NCBI RefSeq assembly: GCF_030440515.1
Contig: NZ_CP076543.1
Span: 3,038,001-3,102,000 of the forward strand
Source: Streptomyces xanthophaeus
GTDB taxonomy: Bacteria > Actinomycetota > Actinomycetes > Streptomycetales > Streptomycetaceae
DNA: 64,000 nt
Direction: 5' to 3'
This document shows positions 61,111 to 64,000 of the stretch, piece by piece (position 1 is the stretch's first letter; every line of letters begins with the position of its first letter). The position numbers and the translations under genes were made by a program. The notes below the pieces were generated by a model. It was not told the DNA's origin, ran no database searches, and saw only the letters and a program-made list of their open reading frames with translations.

Positions 61111-62189
61111 CGCACGCCGGGATCGGGTGTCGGTCCCTTCATCACCTTGCTGATCCACTCCAGGGAGCCCTCCCTCATGCCGCGCACGTACGACTTTCCG
61201 TTGTGCTCACCATCCTGGATCACCTGCAGCGAGGTGTGCACGGGGCCCTTCCCGAAGTCGTTCATGAACTTCTCGGCCTTGTCGCGGCCGCTCTCCGCGG
61301 TGCCGATCTGGAAGTTGATGTAGACGTCCGGACCGCCCGCCGCGATCAGCTTCGCGGCGAGCTTCTCCGGGTTGTCGGCGTCCATGGCCTGCGTGTTCCC
61401 CTGCCAGAGCGGGGAGTCGGGGACGATGTCGACGCCGCTCGCGATGGCCGCCTTGAACCGGTCGGGGTGCTTGAGGACGTGCTTGAAGGCGCCGAATCCG
61501 CCCGCGGAGGAGCCCATGAAGGCCCAGCCGTCGCGGGAGGTGAAGGTGCGGAAATTGGCCTTCGTGAAATCCGGGATGTCTTCGACCATCCAGGTGCCCA
61601 TCTTGGGCTGGCCGGGGATGTCCGAGGCGTCGAAGTGGTGTTTCGTGTCGGCGTTGTGCACCGGCATGATCAGGATGAAGGGCAGGCTGGTGCCGGCCTT
61701 GGCACCGTCGCTCACGGCCTTCTGGAGGCCGAGGCCGGGACCCGTACCCCAGTAGTTGGTGGGGTAGCCGCGGCCGCCGGGCAGGGAGATCAGGACCGGG
61801 AAGCCGCTCTTGGCGTACCTCGGGTCGTCGTACTCCTTGGGCACCCACACCCACACGTCACCCGTGAAGCCGGACTTCTTGCCGGTGAGGGTGGTGCGGC
61901 CGATCTGGGTGCCGTCCGGCAGCCGGGAGGTACGGACGAACGAGGCCTTCGGCCCGGTCGGCATCTGCACCTCGGGCGGCAGCTCGGCGGCCGCGCCGGC
62001 CTTCTCCTGGGCCTGGCCGAAGGAGACCGGATCCCCTATGTCCGAGAAGAGGCCGTATTTGTACGCTGCCGTTCCGCCCCCGGCGAGGGTGAGCGCGAGC
62101 CCGCCGCTGATCAGGATCATGCGCAGGCGATGGGGGCGACGGCCGCCCTCGGTCACAGGGCTGCCGTCGCCTTGCTGGTCTTGCTGCAC
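61107..62189 (-). CDS. Exported alpha/beta-hydrolase (putative esterase), copy A
   Basis: A 360-residue esterase-D/antigen-85-like hydrolase. A basic start precedes a membrane helix (MILISGGLALTLAGGGTAA). The catalytic domain carries VWVPKEYDD, SLPGGRGYPTNYW and the nucleophile elbow MGSSAGGFGAF; the acid and His should lie in the C-terminal part, with His in NDFGKGPVHTSLQVIQDGEHNG (in part GPVHTSL, GEHNGKSY). A close paralogue lies 163 bases upstream. It starts with GTG. Natural substrate unknown; wall lipids or esters are likely. Confidence 0.9.
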   Translation of the reverse strand: MQQDQQGDGSPVTEGGRRPHRLRMILISGGLALTLAGGGTAAYKYGLFSDIGDPVSFGQAQEKAGAAAELPPEVQMPTGPKASFVRTSRLPDGTQIGRTTLTGKKSGFTGDVWVWVPKEYDDPRYAKSGFPVLISLPGGRGYPTNYWGTGPGLGLQKAVSDGAKAGTSLPFILIMPVHNADTKHHFDASDIPGQPKMGTWMVEDIPDFTKANFRTFTSRDGWAFMGSSAGGFGAFKHVLKHPDRFKAAIASGVDIVPDSPLWQGNTQAMDADNPEKLAAKLIAAGGPDVYINFQIGTAESGRDKAEKFMNDFGKGPVHTSLQVIQDGEHNGKSYVRGMREGSLEWISKVMKGPTPDPGVR

Positions 62190-62352
62190 GGTTTTTGTCC
62201 CGTTCCTTCTCCGGCGCCCACCAGGAGCGCGGGTCGGACCGTTCGGTCCCCCTTACACCCTTTACAGAGGTATGAACGACGGGATGGGTTGCCTGGGACG
62301 GGGGTGACGTGGCGAGCACCACGCGACCGGGCGGGACGCGCGGCCGGCCCGG

Positions 62353-63585
62353 TCAGCCGGCTTCGGGCTTGGGCCCCTTCAGGACCTTGCTGACCCACTC
62401 CAGGGAGCCTTCCTTCATGCCCCGGACGTAGTGCCAGCCGTTGTGCTCACCGTTCTGGATGTCGCGGATGGTCATCTTGACGGGTCCCTTGCCGTACTGC
62501 TGCTGGAACTTCGTCATCCGCTCCTTCCCGCTCTCCTTGGTGCCGATCTGGAAGTTGATGTAGACCTCGGGACCCTTGGTGTCGATCAGCTTCTGGGCGA
62601 GCTTCTCCGGGTTGTTCGCGTCCATCTCGGCCTGGTGGCCCTTCCAGAGCGGGGAGTCCGGGACGATCTCGCCGCCGCTGGCGATCACGGCCTTGAACCG
62701 GTCCGGGTACTGAAGGACGGTCTTCATGCCGACGAAGGCTCCGGAGGAGGAGCCCATGAAGGCCCAGCCGTCACGGGACTTGTACGTACGGAAGTTGGCC
62801 TTGACGAAGTCCGGGATGTCCTCGGCGATCCACGTGCCCATCTTGGCCTGGCCGGGGATGTCGGAGCCGTCGTAGTAGTACTTGGCGTCCGGGTTGAGCA
62901 CCGGCATGATCACGACGAACGGCAGGCTGGTACCGGCCTTGGCGCCGTCGCTGATGGCCTTCTGGAGGCCGAGGCTGCGGTCGGCCCAGTAGTTGTCCGG
63001 GAAGCCGTTGCCGCCGGGGAGCGAGATGAGGACCGGGAAGCCGCTCTTGGCGTACTTGGGGTCGTCGTACTCCTTGGGCGCCCACACCCATACGTCACCC
63101 GTGAAGCCGGACTTCGCGCCGGCGAGGCGGGTCTTGGCGATGATCGTGCCGTCGTCGAGCTTGGTGGTCTGCTTGAAGCCGGACTTGGGGCCGGCCGGCA
63201 TGAGCACGTCCGGGTCGCCGGAGGGTGTGGCGGCGGTCGCCGGGGCGCTGGGGTCCGCCTTGGCCGCGGCCGGGGGCGGGGTGTTCTTCCCGAAGCTCAC
63301 GTCCTCGCCGTTGCCGGAGAACCAGTCGAGCTTCCAGGCGGCGAACCCGCCGCCGCCGAGCAGGAGCGCGAGGGCGACCGTCGCGCTGATCCATATTCGG
63401 CGCCGGGAGCGCTTCGGCTCCGGGGTCCAGGCCGGGGCGGGCTGCTCGCCGTAGGCCTGGTGCTGCTGCTGCGGCGGGCCCGGGTACCCGGGGAAGTCCT
63501 GGTGCCCCTGGTACTGCTCCTGGGGCGGATACTCCTGGTACGACGGCTGCTCATCAGGCCGCGGGCGCTGCGGGTACTGGTGCAC
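62353..63585 (-). CDS. Exported alpha/beta-hydrolase (putative esterase), copy B
   Basis: A 410-residue paralogue of the esterase encoded at 61107-62189. It has an extra cytoplasmic head of about 65 residues rich in Gln, Tyr and Pro (YQEYPPQEQYQGHQDFPGYP), then a membrane helix (IWISATVALALLLGGGGFAAW) and the same catalytic domain. The elbow is MGSSSGAFVGM, so the residue after the nucleophile differs from copy A. The two proteins share long identical stretches such as SRDGWAFMGSS and KSGFPVLISLPGG. First gene of the three-gene exported-hydrolase group. GTG start. Confidence 0.9.
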   Translation of the reverse strand: MHQYPQRPRPDEQPSYQEYPPQEQYQGHQDFPGYPGPPQQQHQAYGEQPAPAWTPEPKRSRRRIWISATVALALLLGGGGFAAWKLDWFSGNGEDVSFGKNTPPPAAAKADPSAPATAATPSGDPDVLMPAGPKSGFKQTTKLDDGTIIAKTRLAGAKSGFTGDVWVWAPKEYDDPKYAKSGFPVLISLPGGNGFPDNYWADRSLGLQKAISDGAKAGTSLPFVVIMPVLNPDAKYYYDGSDIPGQAKMGTWIAEDIPDFVKANFRTYKSRDGWAFMGSSSGAFVGMKTVLQYPDRFKAVIASGGEIVPDSPLWKGHQAEMDANNPEKLAQKLIDTKGPEVYINFQIGTKESGKERMTKFQQQYGKGPVKMTIRDIQNGEHNGWHYVRGMKEGSLEWVSKVLKGPKPEAG

Positions 63586-63792
63586 GAACTTCGCTCCGAA
63601 CGGTCATGGCTGCCCCCGAGGGCAGAACGGCTGGGCATCCCCTAGTTCTGATGTGCGAAACCCCCGCACAGTTCCAAAACAGAGCAAAATCATGCCAGGG
63701 ATCTCGCCCGGCCGGCCGTCTCGGCGCCGGGCGTGGAGCACCGCCGGCGGACGGCGCCCTCCGCCGGCGGGGACGGCGCCGTCGAGCAAGGT

Positions 63793-63996
63793 TCATGAAG
63801 GCCGGGTTGCGCCGATCCCGGGGTTCCGGCGGGCCCGCGACTCGGCGAGTACGTACGGCACCGCGGGCAGCAGCAGGAGCGGCGCGACCCACAGCGGGAG
63901 CGTGAACAGCACCCCGTCTCCGGTCAGCCGCCTGACGAGGATCATCACCGGCAGGCCGACGGCGAGGGAGAGCAGCAACCGCTGATACAGGCGCAT
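63793..63996 (-). CDS. Small two-helix membrane protein
   Basis: A 67-residue protein beginning MRLYQRLLLSLAVGLPVMILV with two hydrophobic helices (LLLSLAVGLPVMILV and LPLWVAPLLLLPAVPYVL) and a basic C-terminal tail (ESRARRNPG). Its ATG lies at 63996, four bases from the edge of the window, so its ribosome site and promoter cannot be judged. No family recognised. Confidence 0.65.
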   Translation of the reverse strand: MRLYQRLLLSLAVGLPVMILVRRLTGDGVLFTLPLWVAPLLLLPAVPYVLAESRARRNPGIGATRPS

Positions 63997-64000
63997 GCTG

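Noticed and set aside
1..64000. Biosynthetic gene cluster, prophage or integrative element
   Set aside because: No synthases, no integrase, no phage structural genes and no tRNA attachment site were seen; almost all genes are core or common streptomycete genes.

Overview
This is a high-GC actinobacterial chromosome segment, almost certainly from a Streptomyces. The evidence is very GC-rich codon third positions, frequent GTG and TTG starts, dense 4- and 8-base gene overlaps, a mycothiol gene (mshB), a DUF3117 micro-protein, a SpoIIE-type phosphatase with a free ATPase partner, and two oligopeptide ABC operons. No rRNA, tRNA, CRISPR array, integrase, transposase or phage gene was seen.

Layout: 0-4.5 kb holds a hypothetical gene and the stress module tatB-htrA-rseA-sigE (transcribed leftwards from sigE). 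4.6-9.6 kb holds a methyltransferase, a PAP2-like membrane protein, DUF3117, an enoyl-CoA hydratase, tag with a small DivIVA-like membrane protein, and a FolP2-type dihydropteroate synthase homologue whose 3' end is tandemly repeated. 9.6-16.7 kb holds a LOG-family protein, dapE, a lysozyme-like membrane protein, a small exported protein, dapC, a 7Fe ferredoxin, an acetyltransferase and a SirB1/transglutaminase-like protein. 16.7-17.1 kb is a repeat field. 17.1-20.6 kb is a four-gene ABC exporter plus two-component operon. 20.8-24.6 kb holds a large membrane protein, DUF6113, mshB and a 64-residue membrane peptide.

24.9-37.6 kb carries two complete oligopeptide ABC operons in the same orientation, separated by an acetyltransferase gene. 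38.1-42.7 kb holds typA/bipA and an LpqW-like lipoprotein. 43-46.8 kb holds a three-gene non-classical succinate dehydrogenase/fumarate reductase operon. 46.9-50.1 kb holds a small secreted protein, a TPM-domain protein and PspA. 50.3-54.4 kb holds a PAS-PAS-GAF-SpoIIE-HATPase phosphatase, a separate HATPase with a TTA codon, a NUDIX hydrolase and a SPOR-like protein. 54.8-64 kb holds a GntR regulator, a septum-formation-like membrane protein, a threonine-synthase-like enzyme, a PEP-mutase/isocitrate-lyase-like enzyme, a DMT transporter, a membrane-anchored serine protease, two paralogous esterases and a small membrane protein.

From memory, the order lpqW-typA ... mshB ... fdx-dapC ... dapE-LOG ... 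folP2 ... divIVA-like-tag-DUF3117 ... methyltransferase-sigE-rseA-htrA-tatB matches Mycobacterium tuberculosis Rv1166 to Rv1224 in the same relative order. The window is therefore a conserved actinobacterial core block into which streptomycete material (the opp operons, the ABC/two-component operon, repeats) has been placed. The least ordinary signals are structural: a 149-bp tandem triplication at the folP2 3' end, two palindromic elements bounded by CTAG that each supply the stop codon of a neighbouring gene, a 39-bp tandem array grown from the edge of another palindrome, and helically phased 10-bp repeats upstream of a metabolic gene.
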